This document shows, in pieces, positions 41,382-50,910 of a DNA stretch of 64,000 bases. A model generated the notes under the pieces. That model saw only the letters and a program-made list of their open reading frames with translations, was not told the DNA's origin and made no database searches. Source of the DNA: AP-15 sp963755435 (GTDB lineage: Bacteria > Pseudomonadota > Alphaproteobacteria > ATCC43930 > CGMCC-115725); the NCBI GenBank assembly GCA_963755435.1, contig CAVWJX010000005.1, forward strand, positions 186,001 to 250,000, in the 5' to 3' direction. Within the stretch, counting starts at the first letter, position 1. Each line of letters begins with the position of its first letter. The translations under genes and the position numbers were made by a program.

Positions 41382-42995
41382 TCAAGCAGCGCCGAGCGCT
41401 TCGGCCTGGCGGGTTTCGATCGCGTCGCGGCGGCGCAGCCGGTCGAGCAGGATCTGCGGCAGCAGATGGGCCGGCAGGTCGAGCCGCCGGGGGTGCGATG
41501 CGACGCCGTCGAGCACGACATAGTCGCTGGCCCACTCGTCGAAGCCGAAATGCTCAAAGGTCTGCGGCAGGCTTGGCAGGTGGTCGCCATAGAAGCCGAA
41601 AACGCCGTCGCGCCGCCGCGGCCCGAGTCCCTCCGACAAGATCTCCAGCATCTCGTCCGACCGGACCAGGCCGTCGAGATAACGCAGCAATTGACCGCCC
41701 TCGGGGATGCCGTGCGGATCGAAGCGCTGCCGCAGAATGGGATCGATCGGCGCTCCGGCTTCGAGCCAGGGTCCGTGATTACCCATGGTGATGACGAAAA
41801 TAAAGGTGCGCGGCCCGACCTCGTCGAGGATCGCCAGCACCCGTCGGGCGAGTTCGGGATCGGCGAAATAGGGCGGCCGGCGGGGCCCGCCCAGACTCTC
41901 GCGGCCGAGAAACTGCTCGAAGCCGAGCGCCGGCATGACCCGGTGGCGGTGGAAAAAGCCGCGGTCGAATGGATGCAGGCAAAGGGTGCGATAGCCCTCG
42001 GCGCGCAGCCGCCAGGCGAGCGAGGCGATCGGCGCCCGGGCAAAGGCGTGATAAGGGTTGAACCGGTCATAGCCGAGATCCTGATCGGGGATGCCGGTCA
42101 GTACCGCAAATTCGGCGCGCATCGTGTTGGCGCCCCAACCGGCGACCTCGAGCCGGCCGAAGGTGGCGCCCTCATCCACACAGGCGTCGAACCCCGGCAA
42201 CAGGTCGGGTGGCAGGCGCGGCGAGGCCCGGCGCGCGTCAAAGAACGATTCGCACTGCACCAGGACCAGCGGCACGTCGGCGGCGGCGCCCGCGCGTCGG
42301 CCCGACCGCGCGCGTGGTGCCGGAGCACCGGCGGTGGCGTAAAGCTGCCGGCCCGGCGTCTCGGGCGGCGCGTGGCGGCGGCGGCGGGCTCGGCGTTCGG
42401 CGCGGGCGATAATCCCGTAGACCAGCAGGATCGCGAACGGCCCGAGCCTCGCCGCGTCGGCGAACGGCTCGCCGCTCGGGTCGAGGCGCCGCAGCATCTT
42501 GGCCGCCCGGCCCAGCGCCGGCTCGCGCGCCAGAACCGCCCCGGCGCCCCAGACAGCGGCCACCGCGAGCAGCGTCAAGGCTGCCCGCGGCGGCCATAAT
42601 GCCGGCTCCAGCACGAGTAGCCCGATGCCGATGCCGATCGCCGCCAGTGCCCCGCCGATGACCAGCCCCGGCCCGGCGAACGGCAGATACAGCTGGGGGT
42701 GGGTAAAGACATGCGGCAACTCGGACATGTCGGAAAACACCACCGGCTCGCGCACCGCCTCGCGCTTGGCATAGTCGGCTAGGGCCAGGCCGGCGCCGAG
42801 CGACAGCACCACGACCCCGGCAAAAATCGGCCGGCCAGTGGCGATCAGCAGCAGGCCCGCGGCGAGCACCACCGGAAACAGGTCGAGCAAAACCGCCGGC
42901 AGGCAGCGCAGCCGCGCCTTGGCGACCCGGCGCGGGATCAGCCACGCCGCCAGCGCCAGCAGCGCGCCGGCCGCGGCTTGCAGCGGTTCATTCAT
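41382..42995 (-). CDS. LTA synthase-like membrane sulfatase/phosphoglycerol transferase
   Basis: A 537-residue protein with about five N-terminal membrane segments (residues 1-210) and an alkaline-phosphatase-superfamily domain after an Arg-rich linker. Active-site features include LVLVQCESFFDARRASP (first metal Glu), the nucleophile Thr in WGANTMRAEFAVLTG, ITMGNHGPWLEAG and FGFYGDHLPSLP (metal Asp/His). Relatives transfer phosphoglycerol or phosphoethanolamine to glycans or lipids at the outer face of the inner membrane, for example in osmoregulated glucans. Its start overlaps the SDR gene by 8 nt, so the two form an operon. Confidence 0.85.
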   Translation of the reverse strand: MNEPLQAAAGALLALAAWLIPRRVAKARLRCLPAVLLDLFPVVLAAGLLLIATGRPIFAGVVVLSLGAGLALADYAKREAVREPVVFSDMSELPHVFTHPQLYLPFAGPGLVIGGALAAIGIGIGLLVLEPALWPPRAALTLLAVAAVWGAGAVLAREPALGRAAKMLRRLDPSGEPFADAARLGPFAILLVYGIIARAERRARRRRHAPPETPGRQLYATAGAPAPRARSGRRAGAAADVPLVLVQCESFFDARRASPRLPPDLLPGFDACVDEGATFGRLEVAGWGANTMRAEFAVLTGIPDQDLGYDRFNPYHAFARAPIASLAWRLRAEGYRTLCLHPFDRGFFHRHRVMPALGFEQFLGRESLGGPRRPPYFADPELARRVLAILDEVGPRTFIFVITMGNHGPWLEAGAPIDPILRQRFDPHGIPEGGQLLRYLDGLVRSDEMLEILSEGLGPRRRDGVFGFYGDHLPSLPQTFEHFGFDEWASDYVVLDGVASHPRRLDLPAHLLPQILLDRLRRRDAIETRQAEALGAA

Positions 42996-43782
42996 CCGGC
43001 GACCAGGCCGGCTGGATGTGAAAGCGAAAGCGCCGCAGGATCGCGTCGCCGAGGAAGGCCGGCGCGACGTCGCAAAATTGCAGGCCGAGCACCAGCGGCC
43101 AGGGGAAGGCGACCCGGCGGCGGCCGTGATCGATGCCGCGCTTGACGATGCGGGCGGCGGCCTCGCCGCTGGCGAGAAATGGGGTCGGCCCGTCGAAGCG
43201 GTCGGTCATCGGCGAATCGAAAAAGCCCGGACACACAATCGTCACCCCGACCCCGCGCGGCGCCAGGCGCGGCCGCAGCGCTTCGGCATAGGCGCGCAGC
43301 CCGGCCTTGCTCGCGCAATAGCCGGGGCTGTAGGGCAGCCCGCGATAGGCGGCGATCGAGGCCACCACCGCCACCCGCCCGTGGCCGCGGGCGCACAAGG
43401 CCGGCAGCAGCGGCTCGACCGTGTTGATCGCACCCAACAGGTTGACGCGGATCTGGCGCGCCGCGGTCTCGACCCCCTCGGACGGGCTTTCGGGGGCGGG
43501 CCCCGCCGAAATCCCGGCATTGGCGACCACCAGGTCGACCGGATGGTCGTGGTCGAACCGGCCGAGCCAGTCGGCCATCGCCGCCGCGTCGGCGACGTCG
43601 ATCGCCGCCGTCCGGGTACCGGCCCCCTTGGCCTCGCAGGCCTCGGCGGAGGCCGCCAGCCGGCCCCGATCACGCCCGAGCAGCCCGATCACCGCGCCCG
43701 GCTTGGCGTAGGCCTGGGCCAGGGCGGCGCCGAGCCCGCTCGACGCCCCGGTGACGACAACGACGGGAAAGGATGAACGCAT
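42988..43782 (-). CDS. SDR family NAD(P)-dependent oxidoreductase
   Basis: A 264-residue short-chain dehydrogenase. The nucleotide-binding TGASSGLG at residues 11-18, NAGIS in the middle and catalytic Ser and Tyr/Lys in VASIAAYRGLPYSPGYCASK are intact. The pattern SKAGLRAYAEALRPRLAPRG and GFFDSPMT is close to acyl-type dehydrogenases of lipid or cell-envelope metabolism. The C-terminal hydrophobic stretch (FPWPLVLGLQFCDVAP) suggests membrane association. GAGGAC precedes the ATG. Coupling to the LTA-synthase-like gene suggests a shared envelope function, which is inference. Confidence 0.88.
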   Translation of the reverse strand: MRSSFPVVVVTGASSGLGAALAQAYAKPGAVIGLLGRDRGRLAASAEACEAKGAGTRTAAIDVADAAAMADWLGRFDHDHPVDLVVANAGISAGPAPESPSEGVETAARQIRVNLLGAINTVEPLLPALCARGHGRVAVVASIAAYRGLPYSPGYCASKAGLRAYAEALRPRLAPRGVGVTIVCPGFFDSPMTDRFDGPTPFLASGEAAARIVKRGIDHGRRRVAFPWPLVLGLQFCDVAPAFLGDAILRRFRFHIQPAWSPDE

Positions 43783-44183
43783 GTCCTCTAGACTAGGAAA
43801 GCCGTCGTCCCGGAAACGTCAAAACCTGCGGTGTCCGGAACCGTTAACAACTTCGAACATGGTGTATGCGGCGAAAGAGCACCGGCATCCCCCGACCAGA
43901 TCTCGATCGCAAATGGTTCGATCCACTCGGTTGCCGATCATGCCTAGGCTCGCGCGCGGTGCGACAGACTAGATGGCGGCTGCCACAAAGTCCTCACGGC
44001 AGGCTGCGGCACTTCATCACGGGCGTCAACCGGCGGGACCGAGCCGGCCGGCGCGATCGGGGGCGGCCACGGCGAGACCGATGCGGGGCGATGGACAAGA
44101 CCGGCGCCGCGCAATAGAAGCGGGGGAGGCGCCGCAGCGCGCCGGTTCTTCATTCCGATCGGCACCCGCGAAAGGGACGAGCA
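43783..44183. other. 401-bp intergenic region between divergent SDR and gloB genes
   Basis: Should contain both promoters. I find no conserved gene, hairpin-plus-T terminator or repeat. Small open frames here have no recognisable product. Confidence 0.55.
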
Positions 44184-44975
44184 ATGATCGTCGAACAGAT
44201 CTGGACCGCAAATGCCGGCCGCAACTTCAACTATCTGATCGCCTGCCCGCAAACCGGCGAGGCGCTGGCGGTCGACCCGCTCGACCACGCAAAATGCCTG
44301 GCCGCGGCCAAGGCCAAGGGCTGGACAATCACCCAGATCCTCAACACCCATGAGCATCGCGACCACACCGGCGGCAACCCGCAGATGGTCGCGGCGACCG
44401 GCGCCAAGGTTCTGGCCCACGTCAATGCCAGGGACAAGATCCCGGAAATGAACCAAGGGCTGCGCGCCGGCGACGTGATCAAGGTCGGCAAGACCGTCGA
44501 GCTCGAATGCCTCGACACCCCAGGTCACACGATGTCACACATCTGCATCACCGCGCATGGCGACACCCCGGCCCTGTTCTGCGGCGACACTTTGTTCAAC
44601 GCCGGCGCCGGCAATTGCCATAATGGTGGCCATCCGAACGAGCTCTATAATACCTTTGTCGGCCAGCTCGCCAAATTGCCGGAAGAAACCCTGATCTATC
44701 CGGGCCACGATTACATCGCGCGCAACCTCGCCTTCACCCTCGACCGCGAGCCCGACAATGGCAAAGCCAAGGCGATGCTGCCGCAGGCCGAGACGCAGGA
44801 CACCAACCGGGCCTTGGTCACGACCTTGGCCCTGGAACGTGAGATCAACACCTTTTTCCGGCTGTCGAGCCCGTCGGTGATCCGCCGCCTGCGCGAGGCC
44901 TTTCCCGACCTTCCCGACAATCCGGACCAGCGCACCGTGTTCCTGAAGCTGCGCGAATTGCGCAACAAATGGTGA
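44184..44975 (+). CDS. Hydroxyacylglutathione hydrolase-like protein (glyoxalase II type)
   Basis: A 263-residue metallo-beta-lactamase-fold hydrolase resembling GloB, which releases D-lactate from S-D-lactoylglutathione. The zinc motif is HEHRDH in THEHRDHTGGN, with TPGHTMSHICI and GDTLFNAGAGNCHNGGHPNE further on. The C-terminal HAGH-type helices (TQDTNRALVTTLALEREINT) are present. GGGAC precedes the ATG by a few bases. It stands alone between the SDR pair and a convergent amidohydrolase gene. Confidence 0.88.
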   Translation: MIVEQIWTANAGRNFNYLIACPQTGEALAVDPLDHAKCLAAAKAKGWTITQILNTHEHRDHTGGNPQMVAATGAKVLAHVNARDKIPEMNQGLRAGDVIKVGKTVELECLDTPGHTMSHICITAHGDTPALFCGDTLFNAGAGNCHNGGHPNELYNTFVGQLAKLPEETLIYPGHDYIARNLAFTLDREPDNGKAKAMLPQAETQDTNRALVTTLALEREINTFFRLSSPSVIRRLREAFPDLPDNPDQRTVFLKLRELRNKW

Positions 44976-45009
44976 GCCCGGCGTAGGCGGGGCGGCGCCG
45001 CCGCGACCG

Positions 45010-46728
45010 TTACCCGGCGAGCCGCCCCTTCAGCACCTGGCCGGCGGACTGGCCGGTCGCCTCGCCGTTCTCGACCGCGACGGTGCCGTTGACGATGGTC
45101 GCGGCGATGCCGTCGGCCTTTTGCACGAGCCGCCGCGCGCCACCCGGCAGATCCTGCTCGACCGTCGGCAATTGCGGCTTGATCCCCGCCTCGTCGAAGA
45201 TGACGAGATCGGCGGCATAGCCGGTGCGCAAGAGCCCACGATCGGGCAGCTCCCAGGCCGAGGCATTGTCGAAGGTCAGCATCCGCACGGCTTCTTCGAG
45301 GGTGAATTGCTGCTTGTTGCGCACCCAGTAGCTCAACAGATGGGTCTGCAATGACGAGCCCATCTCCTGGCACACATGAGCGCCCGAATCGGAAAACGTC
45401 GCGAGCGTGCGCGGATGCTTGAGCAGGTTCAGCACATCGGCCGGCTGCTCGTTGACGATCGGCTGGACAAAGACGCGGTTAGCGTTTTCGAGCGCCAGAT
45501 CGAGGATCACCTCGACCGGGTGCTTATTGCTCCGGCGCGACAGTTCGCCGACGCTCGGATCGTCCCAATTGACGTCGAGCATCGGATAGAGATTGTCGTA
45601 ATCGGGCTTGCGCGGGTCGGTGGTCGCCGCCCCGCCGCCTTGCAGGGTGCGGTCGCGCGGCTTCATCCCCGCCTCCTCGGCAATCAGCCGGCGGCGCGTT
45701 TCGGGATCGGCGAGACGCCGCTGCTGCTCGGCCAGCGGCAGCGCGCGGATCGCCTTCCAGCCCGGCAGCACGTCGAACGGCAGATAGGATTTCAATGAGA
45801 ATACGGCGTTGATCGACCGCGTCGTCGCCTGCCCGTACATGCGCCCGCCCAGCGCCACCGTCTCGTCCATGAAGCGGGTCTGGTAGTCCCACGGGTTCGG
45901 GTCGATCCCCTGCTTGGTCGCCAGCATGCCGAACATGATCGGGCGGCCGCTGTCGATCGCGATCCGGCGCAATTCTTCGAGGCAGGCGCGTTGCGCCGCG
46001 CCGCCCGAAATGTCCGGGCCGATCTGGAAGATCCCCGAATCGAGCGCCGCCATCGCCCCGACCAGCCGGTCGATCTCATGCCAATCGGCGATGCGGCTGG
46101 CGACCGGGGTGTCGTCGGGCGTCACATGGGTCGTCGCCCGTGAGGTGGAAAAGCCCAGCGCCCCGGCGCGGATCGCCTCGCCGACCGCGTGCTCCATGCG
46201 GCGCAGATCGTCCTCGCTCGCCGTCTCGGTCAAGGCGCGCTTGCCCATCGCATACATGCGCAGCGCCGAGTGGCCGATATACATGCCGTAATTCAAGCCT
46301 TTGGGCAGGCGCTCGACATTGGCCAGGTATTCGGGAAAGGTTTCCCAGCTCCACTCGATGCCGGCCAGCATCGCCTCGGTCGGGATGTCCTCGACCGCGG
46401 TCAGGCAACGCGCGAACCATTCGCGGTCTTCGGGCTTGCACGGGGCCAGGGCAAAGCCGCAATTGCCCATGACGACACTGGTCACGCCATGCCAGCATGA
46501 GCAGCTGCCGAGCGGGTCCCAGGCGACCTGCGCGTCCATATGGGTGTGGCCGTCGATGAACCCCGGCGCCACGATCAGCCCGTCGGCGTCGATGACCCGT
46601 TCGGCCGCGGCGCGGATCCGGCCGATCTCGACGATCCGCCCGTCCTTGACGCCGACATCGGCGCGATAGCGCGCCAGCCCCGAGCCGTCCACCACGGTGC
46701 CGTTCTTGATCAACAGATCGAGACCCAT
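45010..46728 (-). CDS. N-acyl-D-amino-acid deacylase family amidohydrolase
   Basis: A 572-residue amidohydrolase of the D-aminoacylase/dihydroorotase-like branch (Amidohydro_3). It begins LDLLIKNGTVVDGSGLARYR. Metal-binding His residues are in PGFIDGHTHMDAQ, further ligands in MGNCGFALAPC and the catalytic Asp in LATFSDSGAHVCQEM. GYAADLVIFDEAGIKP closes the beta-sandwich. These enzymes free D-amino acids from N-acyl derivatives, but other substrates are common. The ATG has GGAG about 8 nt upstream. It is convergent with gloB. Confidence 0.87.
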   Translation of the reverse strand: MGLDLLIKNGTVVDGSGLARYRADVGVKDGRIVEIGRIRAAAERVIDADGLIVAPGFIDGHTHMDAQVAWDPLGSCSCWHGVTSVVMGNCGFALAPCKPEDREWFARCLTAVEDIPTEAMLAGIEWSWETFPEYLANVERLPKGLNYGMYIGHSALRMYAMGKRALTETASEDDLRRMEHAVGEAIRAGALGFSTSRATTHVTPDDTPVASRIADWHEIDRLVGAMAALDSGIFQIGPDISGGAAQRACLEELRRIAIDSGRPIMFGMLATKQGIDPNPWDYQTRFMDETVALGGRMYGQATTRSINAVFSLKSYLPFDVLPGWKAIRALPLAEQQRRLADPETRRRLIAEEAGMKPRDRTLQGGGAATTDPRKPDYDNLYPMLDVNWDDPSVGELSRRSNKHPVEVILDLALENANRVFVQPIVNEQPADVLNLLKHPRTLATFSDSGAHVCQEMGSSLQTHLLSYWVRNKQQFTLEEAVRMLTFDNASAWELPDRGLLRTGYAADLVIFDEAGIKPQLPTVEQDLPGGARRLVQKADGIAATIVNGTVAVENGEATGQSAGQVLKGRLAG

Positions 46729-47025
46729 CGTACATCTCCAGAAATGCCAGCCGACTGTCGCGGCCTGGCCGCGCGTTTGTCAACCGCGACCGGGTCGGGA
46801 TCGGGCATGCGGGGATGCGCAGACTCAGCTTTCGCCCGGGAACGTCGCGGCCACGCCGACCCTATCGGCAGCCGCATGCAGGCGGCGCTCGCACGTCCAC
46901 CGCGCCGTGCCCGCGGCCAGGCGAACGACGGCCAGCAAGTGAAGATCGACATAGCCGATCCCGAGGCCGAAGAGCCTCTGCCGTTCGATGAAACCAAGCA
47001 CCTCTCGCGAAATATGCGCAGCCTC

Positions 47026-47673
47026 TCAGCTCAGCAGCTTTTGCAGCCGCGCGGCCATCTGCGCCGGGGTGTCGTCGCCGGTGAAGCTGGCGGTGAAACG
47101 CCCCTTCGGGTCCATCACATAGACGATCGAGCTATGGTCCATCGAATAGTCGCCATGGGCTTCGGGCTGCTTGGCGTAATAGACCCGGTAGGCGCCGGCC
47201 GCCTTGGCGACCTGTGCGGCGCTGCCGGTCAGCGCCAGGAACGGGGCGCCAAAGGCCGCCACATAATTCTTCATCACCTGCGGCGTGTCGCGCGCCGGAT
47301 CGATGCTGATGAACACCGGCCGCACCTCGCTGCGCTTGGCTCCGAGGTCCTGGAGTGCCAAGGCGATGTTGTTGAGCGTCGTCGGGCATTGGTCGGGGCA
47401 GTGGGTATAGCCGAAATAAACCAGCAACCATTTTCCTTCGAGCGCAGTGCTGGTGATCGTCTTGCCGTCCTGGTCGACCAGGGTAAAGGGGCCGCCGATG
47501 GCGCTGCCGAGCAGGGTGGTCGAGACGCCGTGCGCGCTTTCGTGCAATTCGAGGGCGAGAAAGGCGGCCGAACCCAGGATCACCAGCGCGCCCAGCACGG
47601 CGGCGGCGAGCGCGATGCGTGACGGCTGCCGCCGCACCGGTTTTTCGGCCTCGCTAGGGGAATTCGCGGCCAT
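47026..47673 (-). CDS. SCO family copper chaperone (SCO1/SenC/PrrC)
   Basis: A 215-residue membrane-anchored thioredoxin-fold protein that delivers copper to the CuA site of cytochrome oxidase or acts in redox sensing. One N-terminal transmembrane helix (ALAAAVLGALVILGSAAFLA) precedes the domain. The copper/thiol motif CxxxC is in YTHCPDQCPTTL and the third ligand His is in YSMDHSSIVYVMD. VFISIDPARDTPQVMKNYV is typical. GGGAGG lies upstream of ATG 47673. It is 11 bp downstream of mepA on the same strand. No oxidase genes are nearby. Confidence 0.92.
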   Translation of the reverse strand: MAANSPSEAEKPVRRQPSRIALAAAVLGALVILGSAAFLALELHESAHGVSTTLLGSAIGGPFTLVDQDGKTITSTALEGKWLLVYFGYTHCPDQCPTTLNNIALALQDLGAKRSEVRPVFISIDPARDTPQVMKNYVAAFGAPFLALTGSAAQVAKAAGAYRVYYAKQPEAHGDYSMDHSSIVYVMDPKGRFTASFTGDDTPAQMAARLQKLLS

Positions 47674-47684
47674 CGTCACCTCCC

Positions 47685-48632
47685 TCAATGTTGCGGCGCT
47701 GCGGCGAGTGCCGCGCAGGCGCGCGGCAGATTGTCGACCAGGAGCGGCCTGGCGTGCGAGGGTGGCGGATGCCGCGCCTCGGGAGTGAACCACCAGGCGA
47801 GCTGCTTGCCGCAGCCGTCGCCCGGCGGCGGCGGCGCCTGGTCATGGCATTGGTTCTGAGCGGGCGGGCACAACAGCCGCACGTGGAAATGATAATCATG
47901 GCCCCACCAAGGCCGGATCTTGCTGAGCCAGGCGCGGTCGGCCCCGGCCTCGCGGCACAATTCGCGCTTGATCGCCGGGTTGACGAAAATCCGCGCCACC
48001 TGTGGCTCGCGCGCCACCGCCTCGTACATCCGGCGATAGGTCGAGTTCCACACCGCGGGGTCGACATGCCGGCCATCGGCGGCGACGACGTCGGTCGCCG
48101 ACATGTCCTCGCGCTCTTCCTGCGTCAACCGCCGGTTCGGCATCGGCGTCAGCCAGATATCGGCTTCGATCCCGAGCTGGTGCGAGGCATGGCCGGTCAG
48201 CATCGGGCCGCCGCGCGGCTGGGCGATGTCGCCGATCAAGAACCCCGGCCAGCCGGCCTCGGCCGGCAGTTTCGCCGACAGCCGCTCGATGAACGCGATC
48301 AAGGCCGGATCGCCCCAGGCGCGGTCGCGCGACGGTCGCATGGCCTGCCAGTTCGGCCCGTCGGCCGGCAGCTCGACCGCCCCCCGCAGACAGCCGCGCT
48401 CATAGCCGCCGATCGCCTCCGGGCGGCCCGGCGCCGGGGTCGTCTCAAGGCCAAAGACGCGCTGTGCGGCGTCCTGCGGCAGGCGCGCCAGCACCGCCGC
48501 GCGATGCGCCGCCTCCTCGGCCTGGTTGTCTTGCGCCGTGGCACTCGCGCAGGCGGCCCGCAGGGCAAAAATCGCAGCTGAGATCGCGGCCATCCAATCG
48601 AGGCGACATTGCCGATAGATCGCGTAAGCCAT
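47685..48632 (-). CDS. mepA: Penicillin-insensitive murein endopeptidase MepA
   Basis: A 315-residue LAS-family zinc metallopeptidase that cuts D-Ala-mDAP crosslinks in periplasmic peptidoglycan. Zinc ligands are in LTGHASHQLGIEADIWLTP (His and Asp) and WWGHDYHFHVRL (HxH). CRGAVELP-type N-terminal and C-terminal cysteines (six or more) suggest disulfides, as in the E. coli enzyme. A signal sequence lies around MAAISAAIFALRAACASATA. ATG 48632 has AAGGA 9 nt upstream; ATG 48593 would start right at the signal peptide. sco follows closely. Confidence 0.9.
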   Translation of the reverse strand: MAYAIYRQCRLDWMAAISAAIFALRAACASATAQDNQAEEAAHRAAVLARLPQDAAQRVFGLETTPAPGRPEAIGGYERGCLRGAVELPADGPNWQAMRPSRDRAWGDPALIAFIERLSAKLPAEAGWPGFLIGDIAQPRGGPMLTGHASHQLGIEADIWLTPMPNRRLTQEEREDMSATDVVAADGRHVDPAVWNSTYRRMYEAVAREPQVARIFVNPAIKRELCREAGADRAWLSKIRPWWGHDYHFHVRLLCPPAQNQCHDQAPPPPGDGCGKQLAWWFTPEARHPPPSHARPLLVDNLPRACAALAAAPQH

Positions 48633-48734
48633 AACGAGCATTCCTTGCCCGGACCGAGCCGGGAAACCGCGTCTTGCTTGCGGAAGGACGCCAGGTGACC
48701 CAACGCCGGATCGGGGGCTTCGGCCGCTGCGCCG

Positions 48735-50546
48735 TCAGCGCTCGGCGGCGGCGAGGGCCTGGTCGAGGTCGCGGATCAAATCGTCGGCGGCCTCAAGGCC
48801 GATCGACAGGCGCACCACGTCGGGGCCGGCGCCGGCGGCTTCGCGCTGCTCGTCGGAGAGCTGCCGGTGCGTGGTCGAGGCCGGGTGCAGGATCAGGCTG
48901 CGGGTGTCGCCGATATTGGCCAAGTGGGAGAACAACTGTACATTTTCGACGAGCCGCGTCCCGGCCTCGAAGCCGCCCTTAACGCCAAAGGTGAACACCG
49001 CTCCGGCGCCCTTCGGCAGGTATTTTCGCGCGAGCTCGTGGTAGGGGCTGTCCCGGAGCCCGGCGTAGGAGACCCAGGCAACGCGCGGATGGGCGGCCAG
49101 AAACGCGGCGACCTTGCCGGCGTTCTCGACGTGGCGCTCCATGCGCACATGCAGGGTTTCGATGCCTGTCAGGGTCAGAAATGCGTTCATCGGCGACAGC
49201 GTCGGGCCGAAATCGCGGAGCGCCACCGCGCGCGCCTTGGTGGTGAACGCGAAATCGCCGAAATTCTCGTAAAATTTAAGGCCGTGATAGGCCGGCTCCG
49301 GATCGGTCAGGGACGGGAAGCGGTTGCCTAGCGCCCAGTCGAACCGGCCCCGCTCGACAACGATGCCGCCCAGCGCATGGCCGTGGCCGGACAGGAACTT
49401 AGTCGTCGAATGACAGACGATGTCGGCACCCCATTCGAACGGCCGGCACAGATAGGGGGTGGCCAAGGTGTTGTCGACGATCAGCGGGATGCCGGCCTCG
49501 TGCGCGACCGCCGCCACCTTTTCGAGATCGACAACGATGCCGCCGGGGTTGGCCAGATTCTCGACAAAGATCGCCTTGGTGCGCGGGGTCAAGGCGCGGC
49601 GGAAATTCTCCGGATCGGCCGGATCGACGAAATGGCATTTCCAGCCGAGCTTTTTGAATGACAGCCCGAACTGGGTCAGCGAGCCGCCATAGAGGTTGCG
49701 CGAGGCGAGAAACTCGTCGCCCGGCTCCATCAACGTGAAAAAGACCAGGAATTGCGCCGCATGGCCCGAGGCCGCGGCGACCGCGGCGCGGCCGTCCTCG
49801 AGGCTCGCCACCCGCTCCTCGAGCACCGACACGGTCGGGTTGTTCAATCGCGCGTAGATATACCCGAAGTTATGCAGGTTGAAGAGCGAGGCAGCGTGGT
49901 CGACATCGTCGAACACATAGGCTGCGGTCTGGTAGATCGGGGTCGAGCGCGCCCCGGTCACCGGGTCGGGGGCGGCCCCGGCATGGACCGCGCGGGTCTC
50001 GAAACCGTGGACCATGTTTTGTGACGGCGCCGGCCGCTGCTTCGCCCGGCGAGCAAGCGGCGGCTCGGGCGGGCGGTTGCGGATGATGCCGCTATTGACC
50101 CCGCTCCACGACAATTCGCCGCCGAGCCGGCCGAACTCGATTTTCGGGCAGCGGTTCATCACCACTTCGATGCCGGCCGCCTCGGCCGTCGCCGCCGCCG
50201 CGTCGTTGCGGATGCCGAGCTGCATCCATAACACCTTGGCGCCGATCGCGATCGCGTCCGCGGCCACCGCCGGCGCCTCGCGCGCGGCGCGGAACATGTC
50301 GACCATGTCGACCGGTTCCGGGATATCGCGCAGATTGGCCCAGACCCGCTCGCCGAGCAGGGTCTCCCCGGCGATACCGGGATTGACCGGGATCACCCGA
50401 TAGCCCTTGTTCTGCAGATACTTCATGACGAAGTAGCTGGGCCGGTTCCAATTCGACGAGGCGCCGACCATCGCGATCGTGCGCACCCGCTCGAGGATCG
50501 CGCGCAATTGCGCGTCGGAATAGGGAATCGGTTCGAGTTCGCTCAT
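48735..50546 (-). CDS. CoA-binding domain fused to O-acetylhomoserine sulfhydrylase (MetY)
   Basis: A single 603-codon frame. Residues 1-150 are a YccU-like CoA-binding Rossmann domain (LERVRTIAMVGASSNWNRPS, GYRVIPVNPGIAGE, GAKVLWMQLGIRNDAAA). After a charged linker, residues 178-603 are a complete PLP enzyme: GFETRAVHAGAAPDPVTGAR, ARLNNPTVSVLEERVASLED and the PLP lysine in CHSTTKFLSGHGHALGG. MetY makes homocysteine or cysteine from O-acetylhomoserine and sulfide. The ATG at residue 178 (50015) lacks a ribosome binding site, so a true fusion is favoured over two genes. It starts at 50546 with GAGGG upstream. Confidence 0.88.
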   Translation of the reverse strand: MSELEPIPYSDAQLRAILERVRTIAMVGASSNWNRPSYFVMKYLQNKGYRVIPVNPGIAGETLLGERVWANLRDIPEPVDMVDMFRAAREAPAVAADAIAIGAKVLWMQLGIRNDAAAATAEAAGIEVVMNRCPKIEFGRLGGELSWSGVNSGIIRNRPPEPPLARRAKQRPAPSQNMVHGFETRAVHAGAAPDPVTGARSTPIYQTAAYVFDDVDHAASLFNLHNFGYIYARLNNPTVSVLEERVASLEDGRAAVAAASGHAAQFLVFFTLMEPGDEFLASRNLYGGSLTQFGLSFKKLGWKCHFVDPADPENFRRALTPRTKAIFVENLANPGGIVVDLEKVAAVAHEAGIPLIVDNTLATPYLCRPFEWGADIVCHSTTKFLSGHGHALGGIVVERGRFDWALGNRFPSLTDPEPAYHGLKFYENFGDFAFTTKARAVALRDFGPTLSPMNAFLTLTGIETLHVRMERHVENAGKVAAFLAAHPRVAWVSYAGLRDSPYHELARKYLPKGAGAVFTFGVKGGFEAGTRLVENVQLFSHLANIGDTRSLILHPASTTHRQLSDEQREAAGAGPDVVRLSIGLEAADDLIRDLDQALAAAER

Positions 50547-50590
50547 CGCACGCCCTCGCTCGCCGGCACTTTTCGCCAGGCCGGCGCGGT

Positions 50591-50902
50591 TCACCAGGTC
50601 AGCGCGGTGCCTTCGAGCCCGACGCCGCCATTCTTGTCGATCACCCCGAAGAGCCGCAGCCGGCACGGCCATGCCGGGGCGCAGCCCTGGCGCCCGCCAG
50701 GGTCCCGATCGGCGGCCAAGGGTGGCCAGCGCTCGGGCAGGGCCAAGCCCTCGGGCGGCGCCGTCGGGTCGAGCGGCCGGGGCAGCACGAGGTCGCCCCA
50801 GTTCGGCATCAGCTGCCGCGCCGGAGCCGGCCACGCCCACCCGCCGGCGGCCAATGCCGCGCCGAGGGCGATCAACGCCGGGATCAGGGCCGCCCGCCGC
50901 AT
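50591..50902 (-). CDS. Hypothetical secreted protein
   Basis: A 103-residue protein with an N-terminal hydrophobic signal or anchor (LIPALIALGAALAAGGWAWP) followed by a proline-rich mature part (PNWGDLVLPRPLDPTAPPEG) and a pair of cysteines (GCAPAWPC). It lies 8 bp downstream of the peroxiredoxin stop and 44 bp upstream of the CoA-binding/MetY start, all on one strand. No family is recognised; translation is supported only by context and the plausible signal. Confidence 0.5.
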   Translation of the reverse strand: MRRAALIPALIALGAALAAGGWAWPAPARQLMPNWGDLVLPRPLDPTAPPEGLALPERWPPLAADRDPGGRQGCAPAWPCRLRLFGVIDKNGGVGLEGTALTW

Positions 50903-50910
50903 CGCCGCAG

